Shown here: piece by piece, positions 18,955-29,044 of the stretch | How positions within the stretch are numbered: the stretch's first letter is position 1 | Layout: each line of letters begins with the position of its first letter | Assembly: GCF_014337925.2 (NCBI RefSeq) | Contig: NZ_CP143423.1 | Coordinates: 1,208,501-1,272,500 of the forward strand | Direction of reading: 5' to 3' | DNA: 64,000 bases | From: Roseobacter fucihabitans | GTDB taxonomy: Bacteria > Pseudomonadota > Alphaproteobacteria > Rhodobacterales > Rhodobacteraceae | Made by a program: the position numbers and the translations under genes | Notes under the pieces: generated by a model | The model's database searches: none | Seen by the model: the letters and a program-made list of their open reading frames with translations, nothing else | What the model was told of the DNA's origin: nothing

Positions 18955-19370
18955 GCGATCCAAAGAACCCATTTGAGGGCGCAAACCCTTTTTCCGCGAT
19001 GATGGAGCAGGCGCAGGAGATGGCGAAAAGCTATCCCGCGATGGAGGCGTTCACCCCCAAAGGTTTCGAAAAAATGATGGGCACGATGCCCAAAGACATG
19101 ATGGAAATGATGTTCGGCAATACGCTGAACGAGGGTGCGTTGGATGCCCGCACCCGCATGTTATTGACGCTCGCGGGGCTCACCATGCAGGGCGCGCAGA
19201 ACGATATGGCGTTTCGCCAGGCCGTGCGTCACGCCGTTGAGGCCGGCGCCACACAGCAGCATATTGTCGAGACCATCGGGCAGATGTCGATGTTTGCAGG
19301 GCTGCCCGCCATGACCCGCGCGCTGGAACTGGCACAGCAGGTATTGGACGAAGAGAAGGACGCGACATGA
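18951..19370 (+). CDS. Carboxymuconolactone-decarboxylase-fold protein in the nuo operon
   Basis: This 139-residue protein has a Met-rich N-terminal half ([40 protein letters not shown]). It then matches the helical CMD/AhpD fold ([60 protein letters not shown]). The CxxC pair of AhpD-type peroxidases is absent, so a redox role is unlikely. The start overlaps the nuoI stop and the stop overlaps nuoJ, both as ATGA. A similar gene in this position occurs in related bacteria, from memory. Confidence 0.8.
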   Translation: MSDPKNPFEGANPFSAMMEQAQEMAKSYPAMEAFTPKGFEKMMGTMPKDMMEMMFGNTLNEGALDARTRMLLTLAGLTMQGAQNDMAFRQAVRHAVEAGATQQHIVETIGQMSMFAGLPAMTRALELAQQVLDEEKDAT

Positions 19371-19969
19371 CGGTTTTTGCCTTTTACCTATTCGCCATCA
19401 GCGTCATCGCAGGCGGGCTGTTCACGGTCATCAGCCGCAATCCGGTGCATTCGGTGCTCTGGCTGATCCTTGCGTTTTTGTCTGCGGCGGGGCTCTTCGT
19501 GCTGCTGGGCGCGGAATTTGTCGCGATGCTTCTGATCATCGTCTATGTGGGCGCGGTCGCGGTGCTGTTCCTCTTTGTGGTGATGATGCTGGACGTGGAT
19601 TTTGCCGAGCTGAAGGCGGAGATGGCGAAATACATGCCGCTGGCGCTGCTCATTGGCCTGGTGATCCTGATGCAATTTGTGATGGCTTTCGGGGCCTGGG
19701 AAAGCAATGCCGCCGCTGAAGGGTTGCGCGCGCAGGTTGCCCCCGTGGATCGCCATAACACCGAAGCTTTGGGGATGATTCTTTATGATCAGTATTTCCT
19801 GCTGTTCCAGCTGTCCGGCCTGATCCTGCTGGTCGCGATGATCGGGGCGATTGTACTGACCCTGCGCCACCGCTCGGATGTGAAACGTCAGGACGTGGTG
19901 GCCCAGATGATGCGCGACCCGGCCGTCGCGATGGAATTGAAAGACGTAAAACCGGGGCAGGGGCTATAG
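19367..19969 (+). CDS. nuoJ: NADH-quinone oxidoreductase subunit J
   Basis: NuoJ is a 200-residue ND6-type membrane subunit with five transmembrane helices. The signature helix-3 region with its pi-bulge context is [20 protein letters not shown], preceded by [20 protein letters not shown]. The C-terminal soluble tail ends VKPGQGL. The ATG overlaps the preceding stop, indicating coupling. Confidence 0.97.
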   Translation: MTVFAFYLFAISVIAGGLFTVISRNPVHSVLWLILAFLSAAGLFVLLGAEFVAMLLIIVYVGAVAVLFLFVVMMLDVDFAELKAEMAKYMPLALLIGLVILMQFVMAFGAWESNAAAEGLRAQVAPVDRHNTEALGMILYDQYFLLFQLSGLILLVAMIGAIVLTLRHRSDVKRQDVVAQMMRDPAVAMELKDVKPGQGL

Positions 19970-19971
19970 TT

Positions 19972-20196
19972 GTGCTACATCAACCCGACGCGGTTAAAGA
20001 TGCTTGGGATAGATTTTTGGCGTGTGCTAACGGAAAAAATCTGCACCCAAAGGATTTGGACAGGCTAGCGGAAGTGAAGCGTTTGGCCAGAAGTTACAGC
20101 TATCACTGGGATACAGCACGACTCAGAGAAGACCTTGAGGGCGCGAGTTTCTCACGCCGACAAATAGAGCAGGTCGCGGGAGAATTACTATCATGA
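19972..20196 (+). CDS. Small orphan ORF between nuoJ and nuoK
   Basis: The ORF encodes 74 residues from a GTG two bases after the nuoJ stop and ends on a TGA overlapping the nuoK ATG. The product is soluble and helical with many charges ([40 protein letters not shown]). No family is recognised. Composition is less GC-rich than in its neighbours. The overlap with nuoK suggests genuine translation. Confidence 0.6.
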   Translation: MLHQPDAVKDAWDRFLACANGKNLHPKDLDRLAEVKRLARSYSYHWDTARLREDLEGASFSRRQIEQVAGELLS

Positions 20197-20498
20197 TCGG
20201 ACTTGAACATTACCTGACAGTGGCGGCGACGCTTTTTGTCATTGGCATCTTCGGGCTGTTTCTCAACCGCAAGAACATCATCATTCTGTTGATGAGCATT
20301 GAACTGATGCTGCTCGCGGTGAACATTAATCTGGTCGCCTTCTCCAGCTTCCTCGGTGATCTCGTGGGGCAGGTGTTCACGCTCTTTGTTCTTACGGTTG
20401 CTGCGGCGGAGGCGGCAATTGGTCTGGCCATTCTGGTCTGTTTCTTCCGCAACCGCGGCACCATCGCCGTGGAAGACGTCAACGTGATGAAGGGCTGA
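20193..20498 (+). CDS. nuoK: NADH-quinone oxidoreductase subunit K
   Basis: NuoK is a 101-residue ND4L-type membrane subunit with three helices. The buried glutamates of the proton path appear in [19 protein letters not shown] (second helix) and [19 protein letters not shown] (third helix). Length is normal for the family. The ATG overlaps the upstream small ORF. Confidence 0.98.
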   Translation: MIGLEHYLTVAATLFVIGIFGLFLNRKNIIILLMSIELMLLAVNINLVAFSSFLGDLVGQVFTLFVLTVAAAEAAIGLAILVCFFRNRGTIAVEDVNVMKG

Positions 20499-20502
20499 GA
20501 TC

Positions 20503-22602
20503 ATGGAAACCATCATCCTCTTTGCCCCGCTCCTTGGCGCGCTTCTGTGCGGTTTCGGCTGGAAAGTCTTCGGTGAGGCGGCGGCCATGTGGATCGCTAC
20601 GGCGCTGCTGTTTGTTTCCGCGATCTTGTCCTGGGTCGTGTTCCTGAGCTTTGACGGCACAACCGAGCAAATCCAGATTTTGCGGTTCATTGAAAGCGGG
20701 ACGCTCTCAACGGATTGGGCGATCCGCATGGACCGGCTCACCGCGATCATGCTGGTGGTGATCACGACGGTCTCCAGCCTCGTACACCTTTATTCCTTTG
20801 GCTACATGGACAAGGACCCGCAGTGGAAAGAGGGCGAAACCTATAAGCCGCGCTTCTTTGCTTACCTCTCCTTCTTCACCTTCGCGATGCTAATGCTGGT
20901 CACAGCCGACAACCTTGTGCAGATGTTCTTTGGCTGGGAGGGCGTGGGCGTCGCCTCCTACTTGCTGATCGGGTTTTATTACCGCAAACCTTCCGCCAAT
21001 GCGGCTGCGATCAAGGCCTTTGTGGTCAACCGCGTGGGCGATTTCGGCTTTGCGCTGGGAATTTTTGCGCTGTTTTTCCTCACTGACAGCATCAATTTTG
21101 ATGATGTCTTTGCCGCAGCACCTGACCTGGCTGAAACGCAACTGACGTTCCTGTGGGGCGAATGGAATGCGGCCAATCTGATCGCCATGCTGCTGTTTAT
21201 CGGCGCGATGGGGAAATCGGCACAATTGCTGCTGCACACCTGGCTGCCCGATGCGATGGAAGGGCCGACGCCGGTTTCCGCGCTGATCCACGCCGCGACC
21301 ATGGTGACGGCGGGTGTTTTCCTGGTCTGCCGCATGTCCCCGATAATGGAGTTCGCGCCCGAAGCCATGGCCTTTGTGACCGTCATCGGTGCGACAACGG
21401 CGTTTTTTGCCGCCACCGTCGGTCTGGTGCAGACCGACATCAAACGCGTGATCGCCTATTCGACCTGCTCGCAGCTGGGCTACATGTTCGTTGCCGCAGG
21501 CGTTGGCATGTATTCCGCCGCCATGTTCCACCTCTTCACCCATGCATTCTTCAAGGCGATGTTGTTCCTCGGTGCGGGCTCTGTGATCCACGCGATGCAC
21601 CACGAGCAGGACATGATGAACTACGGCGGGCTGCGCAAGAAAATTCCCTATACCTTTGCCGCCATGATGATTGGGACGCTGGCTATTACCGGCTTGGGTA
21701 TTCCGGTCTGGATCTTCACGCTGGGCGATATTCCCATCGGTTTCGCCGGGTTCCAATCCAAGGATGCGATTGTGGAAAGCGCCTATGCCGCTGGAACGAT
21801 GTATGGCTTCTGGGCGCTGGTGATTGCGGCGCTGTTTACCAGTTTCTACTCCTGGCGGCTGATGTTCCTGACCTTTTATGGCAAGCCGCGTGGCGACAAA
21901 CACACCCATGATCACGCGCATGAAAGCCCCATGACGATGATCCTGCCCTTGGGCGTTCTGGCGCTTGGTGCGATTTTCGCGGGTATGGTGTGGTACGGCT
22001 CCTTTTTTGGTCACACCGATAAAGTCGCCAAATTCTACGGCATCCCCTACGCCGAAGCGGGCGCGCATGGCGAAGAGACCACCGCAGCAGAAGACAGCCA
22101 CGGCGAGGCCAAGGAAGGCGAACACCATTACGCCTTTGCCGGGCAACCGGGAGAGGGTGGTATATATATGGCCCCCGACAATACCTTGCTCGATGATGCG
22201 CATAAGGTGCCTTATTGGGTGAAAACCTCGCCTTTTGCCGCAATGTTGATTGGTTTCCTGACCGCCTATTGGTTCTACATCAAGAACCCTTCCTTGCCGG
22301 GTCGATTGGCACAAAACCAGCGTCCGCTCTATCTGTTCCTCAAGAACAAATGGTACTTTGACGAACTTTATGACGTAATCTTTGTCGGGCCGGCCAAATG
22401 GATCGGGCGAATGCTGTGGAAGCGTGGCGACGGCGATGTGATTGACGGCGGATTGAACGGCGTCGCGATGGGGATCATCCCGTTCTTCACCCGGCTCGCG
22501 GGGCGCGCGCAATCCGGCTACATCTTCACCTATGCCTTTGCCATGGTAATCGGCATTGCCGTGCTCGTGACCTGGATGACGATGAGCGGGGGGGCAAACT
22601 GA
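20503..22602 (+). CDS. nuoL: NADH-quinone oxidoreductase subunit L
   Basis: NuoL is the 699-residue distal antiporter-like subunit with the long lateral helix. Core motifs include [57 protein letters not shown] and the later [15 protein letters not shown]. Between the last core helices lies a His/Glu-rich loop ([12 protein letters not shown], then [20 protein letters not shown]) that could bind metal or simply be a solvent loop. The C-terminal lateral helix and anchoring helix are present. The stop shares a base with the nuoM ATG. Confidence 0.97.
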   Translation: METIILFAPLLGALLCGFGWKVFGEAAAMWIATALLFVSAILSWVVFLSFDGTTEQIQILRFIESGTLSTDWAIRMDRLTAIMLVVITTVSSLVHLYSFGYMDKDPQWKEGETYKPRFFAYLSFFTFAMLMLVTADNLVQMFFGWEGVGVASYLLIGFYYRKPSANAAAIKAFVVNRVGDFGFALGIFALFFLTDSINFDDVFAAAPDLAETQLTFLWGEWNAANLIAMLLFIGAMGKSAQLLLHTWLPDAMEGPTPVSALIHAATMVTAGVFLVCRMSPIMEFAPEAMAFVTVIGATTAFFAATVGLVQTDIKRVIAYSTCSQLGYMFVAAGVGMYSAAMFHLFTHAFFKAMLFLGAGSVIHAMHHEQDMMNYGGLRKKIPYTFAAMMIGTLAITGLGIPVWIFTLGDIPIGFAGFQSKDAIVESAYAAGTMYGFWALVIAALFTSFYSWRLMFLTFYGKPRGDKHTHDHAHESPMTMILPLGVLALGAIFAGMVWYGSFFGHTDKVAKFYGIPYAEAGAHGEETTAAEDSHGEAKEGEHHYAFAGQPGEGGIYMAPDNTLLDDAHKVPYWVKTSPFAAMLIGFLTAYWFYIKNPSLPGRLAQNQRPLYLFLKNKWYFDELYDVIFVGPAKWIGRMLWKRGDGDVIDGGLNGVAMGIIPFFTRLAGRAQSGYIFTYAFAMVIGIAVLVTWMTMSGGAN

Positions 22603-24143
22603 TGGACAACCTTCTGTCGATTGTGACCTTCATCCCCGCGATGGCGGCCTTGATCCTTGCGGTTTTCCTGCGTGGAAATGATGAGGCGGCCAACCGCAAC
22701 GCCAAATGGCTGGCGCTGGCGGCGACTTCCATGACCTTCCTCGTGTCGCTGTTCATCCTGGCCGGGTTTGACCCCAATGATACGGGTTTCCAGTTTGTGG
22801 AACAGGCACCTTGGCTCTTGGGCCTGCAATACAAGATGGGCGTGGACGGTATTTCCGTGCTCTTCGTCATGCTGACGACCTTCATGATGCCACTGGTGAT
22901 CGCGGCCTCCTGGAACGTGGAAAAGCGGGTCAAGGAATATATGATCGCCTTCCTGCTGCTGGAAACGCTGATGCTTGGCGTGTTCATGGCGCTCGATCTG
23001 GTGCTGTTCTATCTATTCTTTGAGGCCGGTCTGATCCCGATGTTCCTGATCATCGGGATATGGGGCGGGGCGAACCGCATCTATGCGAGCTTCAAATTCT
23101 TCCTCTACACTTTCCTCGGCTCGGTGCTGATGCTGGTGGCAATGGTGGGCATGTTCTCCGACGCGGGCACCACGGATATCGAAGTGCTGCTGAACCACCA
23201 ATTCGCCTTTGAGACCTTCTCCATCGCGGGCGTGACCGTCGTGGGCGGCTTGCAAACCCTGATGTTCCTGGCCTTTTTCGCCAGCTTCGCGGTCAAAATG
23301 CCGATGTGGCCGGTGCATACATGGCTGCCCGATGCCCACGTGCAGGCCCCGACCGCGGGGTCGGTCGTGCTGGCCGCGATCTTGCTGAAATTGGGGGGTT
23401 ACGGCTTCATCCGCTTTTCCCTGCCGATGTTCCCGGTGGCGGCGGAAATCTGGTCGCCGATGATCCTGTGGCTCTCCGCGATTGCGATTGTCTATACCTC
23501 GCTGGTGGCGCTGGTGCAGGAAGATATGAAAAAACTCATCGCCTATTCCTCCGTCGCCCACATGGGCTTTGTGACCATGGGCATTTTTGCCGCCAATCAA
23601 CAGGGTCTGGACGGCGCGATTTTCCAGATGATCAGCCACGGGTTCATTTCCGGCGCGCTCTTCCTCTGCGTCGGCGTGATTTATGACCGGATGCACACCC
23701 GCGATATTGACGCCTACGGGGGCCTCGTGAACCGGATGCCGGCCTATGCGCTGATCTTCATGCTGTTTACCATGGCCAATGTCGGTCTGCCGGGCACCTC
23801 AGGGTTTGTCGGCGAATTCCTGACGCTGATGGCGGTTTTCCAGGTCAACACATGGGTGGCGGCTGTGGCAACGACGGGCGTGATCTTCTCTGCGGCCTAC
23901 GCGCTCTGGCTCTATCGCCGGGTGGTCATGGGCGATTTGATCAAGGAAAGCCTGCGCTCGATCACCGACATGACCCCGCGCGAGCGCTGGATATTTGCGC
24001 CGCTCGTGGTAATGACGTTGTTGCTTGGCGTTTATCCGGCGCTGGTTCTGGACATCACCGGACCCGCCGTTGCGGCGCTGGTCGGGAATTACGATACGGC
24101 GCTGGCCGCGGCTGAGGCCGCCTCCCAGTTGGCTGCGAATTAA
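22602..24143 (+). CDS. nuoM: NADH-quinone oxidoreductase subunit M
   Basis: NuoM is the 513-residue ND4-type antiporter-like subunit that pumps protons. Typical segments are [20 protein letters not shown] with its conserved Glu, [20 protein letters not shown] and [18 protein letters not shown]. About fourteen helices are predicted by hydrophobicity. The start overlaps the nuoL stop by one base (TGATG), and nuoN follows 13 bases after the stop. Confidence 0.98.
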   Translation: MDNLLSIVTFIPAMAALILAVFLRGNDEAANRNAKWLALAATSMTFLVSLFILAGFDPNDTGFQFVEQAPWLLGLQYKMGVDGISVLFVMLTTFMMPLVIAASWNVEKRVKEYMIAFLLLETLMLGVFMALDLVLFYLFFEAGLIPMFLIIGIWGGANRIYASFKFFLYTFLGSVLMLVAMVGMFSDAGTTDIEVLLNHQFAFETFSIAGVTVVGGLQTLMFLAFFASFAVKMPMWPVHTWLPDAHVQAPTAGSVVLAAILLKLGGYGFIRFSLPMFPVAAEIWSPMILWLSAIAIVYTSLVALVQEDMKKLIAYSSVAHMGFVTMGIFAANQQGLDGAIFQMISHGFISGALFLCVGVIYDRMHTRDIDAYGGLVNRMPAYALIFMLFTMANVGLPGTSGFVGEFLTLMAVFQVNTWVAAVATTGVIFSAAYALWLYRRVVMGDLIKESLRSITDMTPRERWIFAPLVVMTLLLGVYPALVLDITGPAVAALVGNYDTALAAAEAASQLAAN

Positions 24144-24156
24144 AGGACGTAACACT

Positions 24157-25602
24157 ATGGTATCCGCTGATTTGACACTCGTGCTGCCGGAGATCCTGTT
24201 GGCGGTTTACGCCATGGTGATGCTGCTGGTCGCTGTTTACACGTCAAAGGACGGGCTGGCCTCGACCATTTTGTGGATGACGGCGGCGGTCATGGCAGCC
24301 CTTGGCGTTTGGATCATGACAACGGGCGAGGGTGCGGCAACCGCCTTCAACGGCATGCTGATGCTGGACGGTTTCGCGCGCTTTGCCAAGGTCACGATCC
24401 TGCTCTCGGCGGCCGCCGTACTGATCATGTCCGAAGGCTATATGAAATCGCGCGGCCTGCTGCGGTTCGAATATCCCTTGCTGGTTGCGCTCAGCGTGGT
24501 TGGCATGATGGTCATGGTCTCGGCCAATGACCTGATGGCGCTTTATATGGGGCTGGAACTGCAATCTCTGGCGCTTTATGTGGTCGCCTCTTTGCGCCGC
24601 GATTCGGTGAAGTCGACCGAAGCGGGCCTGAAATATTTTGTGCTTGGTGCTTTATCCTCCGGTCTGCTGCTTTACGGTGCCTCGCTGGTTTACGGATACG
24701 CAGGCACAACGCTCTTCTCCGGCATTATCGAAACTGCGCAGCATGGGGATGTCTCGCTCGGCCTGCTCTTCGGTCTGGTTTTCCTGATCTCGGGCATGGC
24801 CTTCAAGGTCTCCGCCGTGCCGTTTCACATGTGGACACCGGACGTCTATGAGGGCTCGCCGACCCCGGTGACTGCCTTCTTCGCCACGGCCCCAAAGGTC
24901 GCGGCCATGGGGCTTTTCGCCCGCGTTCTGCATGACGCTTTCGGCAATGCGATCCAGGATTGGAGCCAGATCGTGGCGCTCCTGTCGGTGCTGTCGATGT
25001 TCCTTGGCGCGGTTGCAGCCATCGGCCAGACCAACATCAAACGTCTGATGGCGTTTTCGTCCATCGCTCATATGGGCTATGCGCTCATGGGGCTGGCCGC
25101 CGGTACCATGCTCGGCGTGCAGGCGATGCTGATCTATATGGCGATCTATGTAACCATGAATGTCGGGACATTTGCGTTCATTTTGATGATGGAAAAAGAC
25201 GGTCAGCCCGTTACGGATATCGCGGCGCTGAACAATTACGCCAAACGTGAGCCGGGCAAAGCGCTGGCCATGCTGGTGCTGCTCTTCAGCCTCGCGGGTG
25301 TGCCGCCAATGCTCGGCTTTTTCGGCAAGTTCTACGTGCTGCGCGCCGCCTATGAGGCCAATCTGGCCTGGCTCGCAATTGCAGGCGTGATCGCCTCGGT
25401 GATCGGTGCCTATTATTACCTGCGTATCGTATTCTACATGTATTTCGGCGACGAAAGCCAAGAGGGCCTAGATGCGGGTGGCAACACCACCGTGCTTTGG
25501 GGCTTCCTGATGGCATCGGCGGCAATCATGATGCTGGGCATCGTCAATATGTTCGGCGTGGAAAGCGCGGCGGCGGCGGCGGCGGCCACGTTGGTCAACT
25601 GA
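24157..25602 (+). CDS. nuoN: NADH-quinone oxidoreductase subunit N
   Basis: NuoN is the 481-residue ND2-type antiporter-like membrane subunit and the last nuo gene. It shows [20 protein letters not shown] with the conserved Glu, [40 protein letters not shown] and [18 protein letters not shown]. The ATG at 24157 is chosen because upstream in-frame sequence is antisense-type noise over nuoM. A poly-alanine stretch ends the protein. birA follows after 43 bases in the same direction. Confidence 0.98.
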   Translation: MVSADLTLVLPEILLAVYAMVMLLVAVYTSKDGLASTILWMTAAVMAALGVWIMTTGEGAATAFNGMLMLDGFARFAKVTILLSAAAVLIMSEGYMKSRGLLRFEYPLLVALSVVGMMVMVSANDLMALYMGLELQSLALYVVASLRRDSVKSTEAGLKYFVLGALSSGLLLYGASLVYGYAGTTLFSGIIETAQHGDVSLGLLFGLVFLISGMAFKVSAVPFHMWTPDVYEGSPTPVTAFFATAPKVAAMGLFARVLHDAFGNAIQDWSQIVALLSVLSMFLGAVAAIGQTNIKRLMAFSSIAHMGYALMGLAAGTMLGVQAMLIYMAIYVTMNVGTFAFILMMEKDGQPVTDIAALNNYAKREPGKALAMLVLLFSLAGVPPMLGFFGKFYVLRAAYEANLAWLAIAGVIASVIGAYYYLRIVFYMYFGDESQEGLDAGGNTTVLWGFLMASAAIMMLGIVNMFGVESAAAAAAATLVN

Positions 25603-25645
25603 TCGGCGTGTTTCACGGTCTTCGTGACGGGATTGGTACGCGTTG

Positions 25646-26404
25646 ATGAGCACAGACTGGCCCGCTGGATATGGGCGCATCATCCGTGATAGCGTACGGT
25701 CTACGCTGGATGAAGCCCTGCTGCTGGCGCCGGAAACACCCGGTGCGTTCTGGGTTCTTGCACATCACCAAACCTCAGCACGTGGACGGCGTGGTCGTCC
25801 CTGGTCCATGCCGAAGGGCAATTTTGCTGCAACGCTTTTGCTGCGCCCGGATGAGCCTCCCGGTGTTGCGGCGCTGCGTTCTTTTGTGATGTCGCTGGCG
25901 CTTTTTCGCACGCTTGCCGATGTAACAGCGATGCCAGAGAATTTTGCAATGAAGTGGCCGAATGATGTGCTGCTTGAGGGGGGTAAACTCGCCGGTATCC
26001 TGCTGGAAAGCACGGGTCAGCGCGGGCGTATTGGTCCGCTTGCCATTGGGGTCGGGGTCAACCTGCGAGCGGCACCGTCAGCCCATGAGGTGGAGGAGGG
26101 GGCGTTAACCCCCGTTTCCCTGATGGATCGGACCGGCATCACGATTACCCCCGAGGCGTTCCTGGATATATTGGCTGCCCACTATGCCGGGCTTGAAACG
26201 CAGTTCACGCAATATGGTTTCGCCCCGATCAGAACCGCCTGGCTTGCCCATGCCGCCCGTCTAGGCACAAAGATCACCGCCCGCACCGGGCGCGCCGAAA
26301 TGACAGGTATCTTTGAAGATGTAGACACGGATGGTAATCTGATGCTGCGCGAGGCTGCGGGTCTGCGCAGAATCGCGGCGGCGGATGTGTTTTTTACCCC
26401 ATGA
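25646..26404 (+). CDS. birA: Biotin--[acetyl-CoA-carboxylase] ligase
   Basis: The 252-residue protein joins biotin to the biotin carrier protein of acetyl-CoA carboxylase and related enzymes. The catalytic domain is shown by the biotinyl-AMP loop GRRGRPWSMPKGNFAATLLL, followed by KWPNDVLLEGGKLAGILLES and the small C-terminal domain. There is no N-terminal DNA-binding domain, so it is a monofunctional ligase, not a repressor. The ATG at 25646 is used rather than the TTG one codon earlier. birA-coaX-rnj downstream of nuoN is the usual order in this group. Confidence 0.93.
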   Translation: MSTDWPAGYGRIIRDSVRSTLDEALLLAPETPGAFWVLAHHQTSARGRRGRPWSMPKGNFAATLLLRPDEPPGVAALRSFVMSLALFRTLADVTAMPENFAMKWPNDVLLEGGKLAGILLESTGQRGRIGPLAIGVGVNLRAAPSAHEVEEGALTPVSLMDRTGITITPEAFLDILAAHYAGLETQFTQYGFAPIRTAWLAHAARLGTKITARTGRAEMTGIFEDVDTDGNLMLREAAGLRRIAAADVFFTP

Positions 26405-26416
26405 AGGAGGGTGGCC

Positions 26417-27190
26417 ATGCTCTTGGCGATTGACTGCGGAAACACAAATACCGTCTTTGCGATTTGGGACGGGGAACAATTTCTGGCCTCCTGGCGCACC
26501 GCGACGGAGTGGCAGCGCACGGCGGATCAGTATTACGTCTGGCTGTCGACCCTGATGAAACTGCAAGGCATCGACGCGCAGATCACCGATATGATCGTGT
26601 CCTCGACGGTGCCACGGGTGGTGTTCAACCTGCGCGTTTTGGGGGATCGGTATTTCAATACACGCCCTCTTGTCGTGGGCAAACCCGATTGCCTGTTGCC
26701 CGTAGACGTGCGCGTGGACCAGGGCACCGCCGTTGGGCCGGACCGGTTGGTTAATACGGTGGCGGGATATGATCTTTACGGCGGCGATCTGATCATGGTG
26801 GATTTTGGGACGGCCACAACATTCGATGTGGTGGACAGTGACGGGGCTTATATCGGCGGGGTGATCGCGCCGGGTGTGAACCTGAGCCTTGAGGCCTTGC
26901 ATCAGGCCGCCGCCGCCTTACCGCATGTGGATATTACCAAACCACAGGCGGTTATTGGCACCAATACGGTTGCCTGCATGCAGTCGGGTGTTTTTTGGGG
27001 TTATGTCGGGCTCGTGCGTGAGATATGTGCCCGTATCAAGGCAGAGCGTGATCGAGAGATGCGCGTGATATCAACGGGGGGGCTGGCCCCGCTTTTCCAG
27101 CAGTCCGAAAAGCTGTTCGACGCTTTTGAGGATGATTTGACAACGCACGGTCTGACCGTGATTCATAAATACAACAAGGATAACGCTTAA
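26417..27190 (+). CDS. coaX: Type III pantothenate kinase
   Basis: The 257-residue enzyme phosphorylates pantothenate in the first step of coenzyme A synthesis. It shows the ASKHA-type phosphate loop LLAIDCGNTNTVFAIWDG at the N terminus, GPDRLVNTVAGYDLYGGDLI, the metal/substrate segment VDFGTATTFDVV, and GGVIAPGVNLSLEALHQAAA. The ATG at 26417 lies 7 bases from the aaggagg site; the GTG at 26411 is too close to it. It ends 4 bases before rnj. Confidence 0.95.
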   Translation: MLLAIDCGNTNTVFAIWDGEQFLASWRTATEWQRTADQYYVWLSTLMKLQGIDAQITDMIVSSTVPRVVFNLRVLGDRYFNTRPLVVGKPDCLLPVDVRVDQGTAVGPDRLVNTVAGYDLYGGDLIMVDFGTATTFDVVDSDGAYIGGVIAPGVNLSLEALHQAAAALPHVDITKPQAVIGTNTVACMQSGVFWGYVGLVREICARIKAERDREMRVISTGGLAPLFQQSEKLFDAFEDDLTTHGLTVIHKYNKDNA

Positions 27191-27194
27191 TCTT

Positions 27195-28862
27195 ATGAGC
27201 AATGAACGATTGATTTACCTCGCGCTGGGGGGCGCGGGTGAAATAGGCATGAATGCTTATGTCTATGGGTATGGTCGGCCGGGCAAGGAACGCCTGATCG
27301 TGGTGGACCTTGGTGTGGCTTTTCCGGATATGGACACAAGCCCCGGGGTTGACCTGATCTTTGCCGACATCTCATGGTTGGTGGAACGGCGCGACAGGAT
27401 CGAGGCGATTTTCATCACCCACGCGCATGAAGACCACGTCGGTGCCGTCGCCCATACCTATGAGAAGCTGAAAGCGCCGATCTATGCGCGCAAATTCACT
27501 GCCAATATCGCACTGCGCAAGATGCAGGAACATGGCCATCCCAATGATGCGGTGACGGTTGTGTTGCCCTGGCCTCAGACCGTAAAGGCCGGGCCGTTTA
27601 CGGTGGGTTTCCTGCCGATGTCGCATTCGATCCCGGAAAGCTCCGCGATGATCATCGACAGCCCCGAGGGCCGCGTGATCCATTCGGGCGATTTCAAGCT
27701 GGATGAAACCCCACTTGTGGGCGAACCCTTTGATCCTGACGTCTGGGCCGAGGTCAGCAAGGATGGCGTCAAAGCGCTGATCTGTGACAGTACAAATGTG
27801 TTTTCGCCCAATCCGGGCCGCTCGGAGGCAACGCTGGGTCCCGACATCACCAACCTGGTGCAGAGCGCCAAGGGTATGGTGGTTGCGACCACATTTGCCT
27901 CCAACGTCGCACGGGTCAAAACCCTCGCCGAGGCCGGTGTGCGCGCGGGCCGCTCCATCGTCTTGATGGGCCGTGCGATGAAGCGCATGGTTGAGGCCGG
28001 GGTGGAAACGGGCATATTGACCGATTTCCCCTCCACTGTGCCACCGGAGGATGCAAAATCCATTCCGCGTGAAAACCTGATGCTGCTGGTGACGGGTTCT
28101 CAGGGTGAACGGCGGGCGGCTTCGGCGCAGCTGGCGCGCGGGAAATATCAAGGGATGGAGATGAAGGAGGGGGATCTGTTCCTGTTTTCCTCCAAGACTA
28201 TTCCCGGTAATGAAAAGGGCGTCATTCGCATCATCAATGCGTTTTCCGAATTGGGCGTGGATGTGGTGGATGACAGCACGGGGCTTTATCACGTGTCGGG
28301 CCATGCGAACCGGCCTGATCTGGAGCGGCTGGCATCCATCGTCAAACCACAGGTTTTGATCCCGATGCACGGCGAACACCGACATCTGCGTGAGCACGTT
28401 AAAATCGCCAATGGCAATGGGATGACGGGTGTTTTGGCGGTCAACGGCATGATGGTGGATCTGTCGGGCAACCAGCCGACGATTGCGGAATATATCGAAA
28501 CCGGGCGGACCTATATCGACGGATCGGTGCAGATTGGTGCAATGGATGGCGTGGTGCGCGACCGGATCCGTATGGCGTTGAACGGCCATGTTGTGGTCAC
28601 CGTGATCCTGGATGATGCGGATGAGCCTTTGGGTGACCCCTGGTGTGAAATCAAAGGCTTGCCTGAAACCGGAACCAGCCGCACGTCTTTGGTGGAGGTG
28701 ATGGAAGCGGACCTTGGTCAGTGGCTAGGTCGGGCGGGGGCCAAGATTCTGCGTGATGATGACAAGTTGAACGAGGGTCTGAAACGGGTCGTGCGTCAGA
28801 GCGCGTTTGACGAGATCGGGCGTAAGCCGGAAGTCACGATCGTGGTCAGCCGGTTGAGTTAG
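27195..28862 (+). CDS. rnj: Ribonuclease J
   Basis: This 555-residue metallo-beta-lactamase/beta-CASP nuclease has both endonuclease and 5'-exonuclease activity in its family and processes mRNA and rRNA. The zinc motif is FITHAHEDHVGA (His76, His78, Asp80, His81), with later motifs SHSIPESSAMII, HSGDFKLDE and, in beta-CASP, VTGSQGERRAA and HVSGHANRPDLERL followed by PMHGEHRHL. It is the last gene of this co-directional run; a palindromic repeat begins 26 bases after the stop. Confidence 0.96.
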   Translation: MSNERLIYLALGGAGEIGMNAYVYGYGRPGKERLIVVDLGVAFPDMDTSPGVDLIFADISWLVERRDRIEAIFITHAHEDHVGAVAHTYEKLKAPIYARKFTANIALRKMQEHGHPNDAVTVVLPWPQTVKAGPFTVGFLPMSHSIPESSAMIIDSPEGRVIHSGDFKLDETPLVGEPFDPDVWAEVSKDGVKALICDSTNVFSPNPGRSEATLGPDITNLVQSAKGMVVATTFASNVARVKTLAEAGVRAGRSIVLMGRAMKRMVEAGVETGILTDFPSTVPPEDAKSIPRENLMLLVTGSQGERRAASAQLARGKYQGMEMKEGDLFLFSSKTIPGNEKGVIRIINAFSELGVDVVDDSTGLYHVSGHANRPDLERLASIVKPQVLIPMHGEHRHLREHVKIANGNGMTGVLAVNGMMVDLSGNQPTIAEYIETGRTYIDGSVQIGAMDGVVRDRIRMALNGHVVVTVILDDADEPLGDPWCEIKGLPETGTSRTSLVEVMEADLGQWLGRAGAKILRDDDKLNEGLKRVVRQSAFDEIGRKPEVTIVVSRLS

Positions 28863-28887
28863 ACCGGTTTGCGGTGTTGCGGCGCGG

Positions 28888-28915
28888 GGAAGGTGGCCTG
28901 AAAGCCCACCTTACG
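28888..28915. repeat. Palindromic 28-bp repeat, copy 1 (minus orientation)
   Basis: The segment is the exact reverse complement of 32456-32483. It contains a hairpin with a seven-base arm (aaggtgg/ccacctt), one mismatched pair and two more base pairs. It lies between the convergent rnj and helicase genes, where it could act as a terminator or be a dispersed repeat. No T-run follows on either strand. Confidence 0.85.
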
Positions 28916-29044
28916 GGCACGCACCGCGCCTGACGCGGTTTCCGCCACGACACGAAATTTTTGCCCGTTGATCATCGAATTGTTCGGGTAGCCAGGCCAA
29001 AGCGGGTCTTGTTTCGCGTTCGCCCAAGGAGAACGGGGCGCAGA

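Noticed and set aside
20890-22512. 540-codon antisense frame opposite nuoL
   Set aside because: It is a His/Arg/Gln-rich translation typical of the complement of a GC-rich gene and lies entirely within nuoL.
27372-28589. 405-codon antisense frame opposite rnj
   Set aside because: It is a shadow of ribonuclease J. Composition is antisense-like and there is no homology.
28859-28975. 38-codon minus-strand frame MINGQKFRVVAETASGAV... after rnj
   Set aside because: Codon use looks acceptable, but there is no ribosome site or known homologue and the frame crosses the palindromic repeat. It is reported only within the repeat finding.
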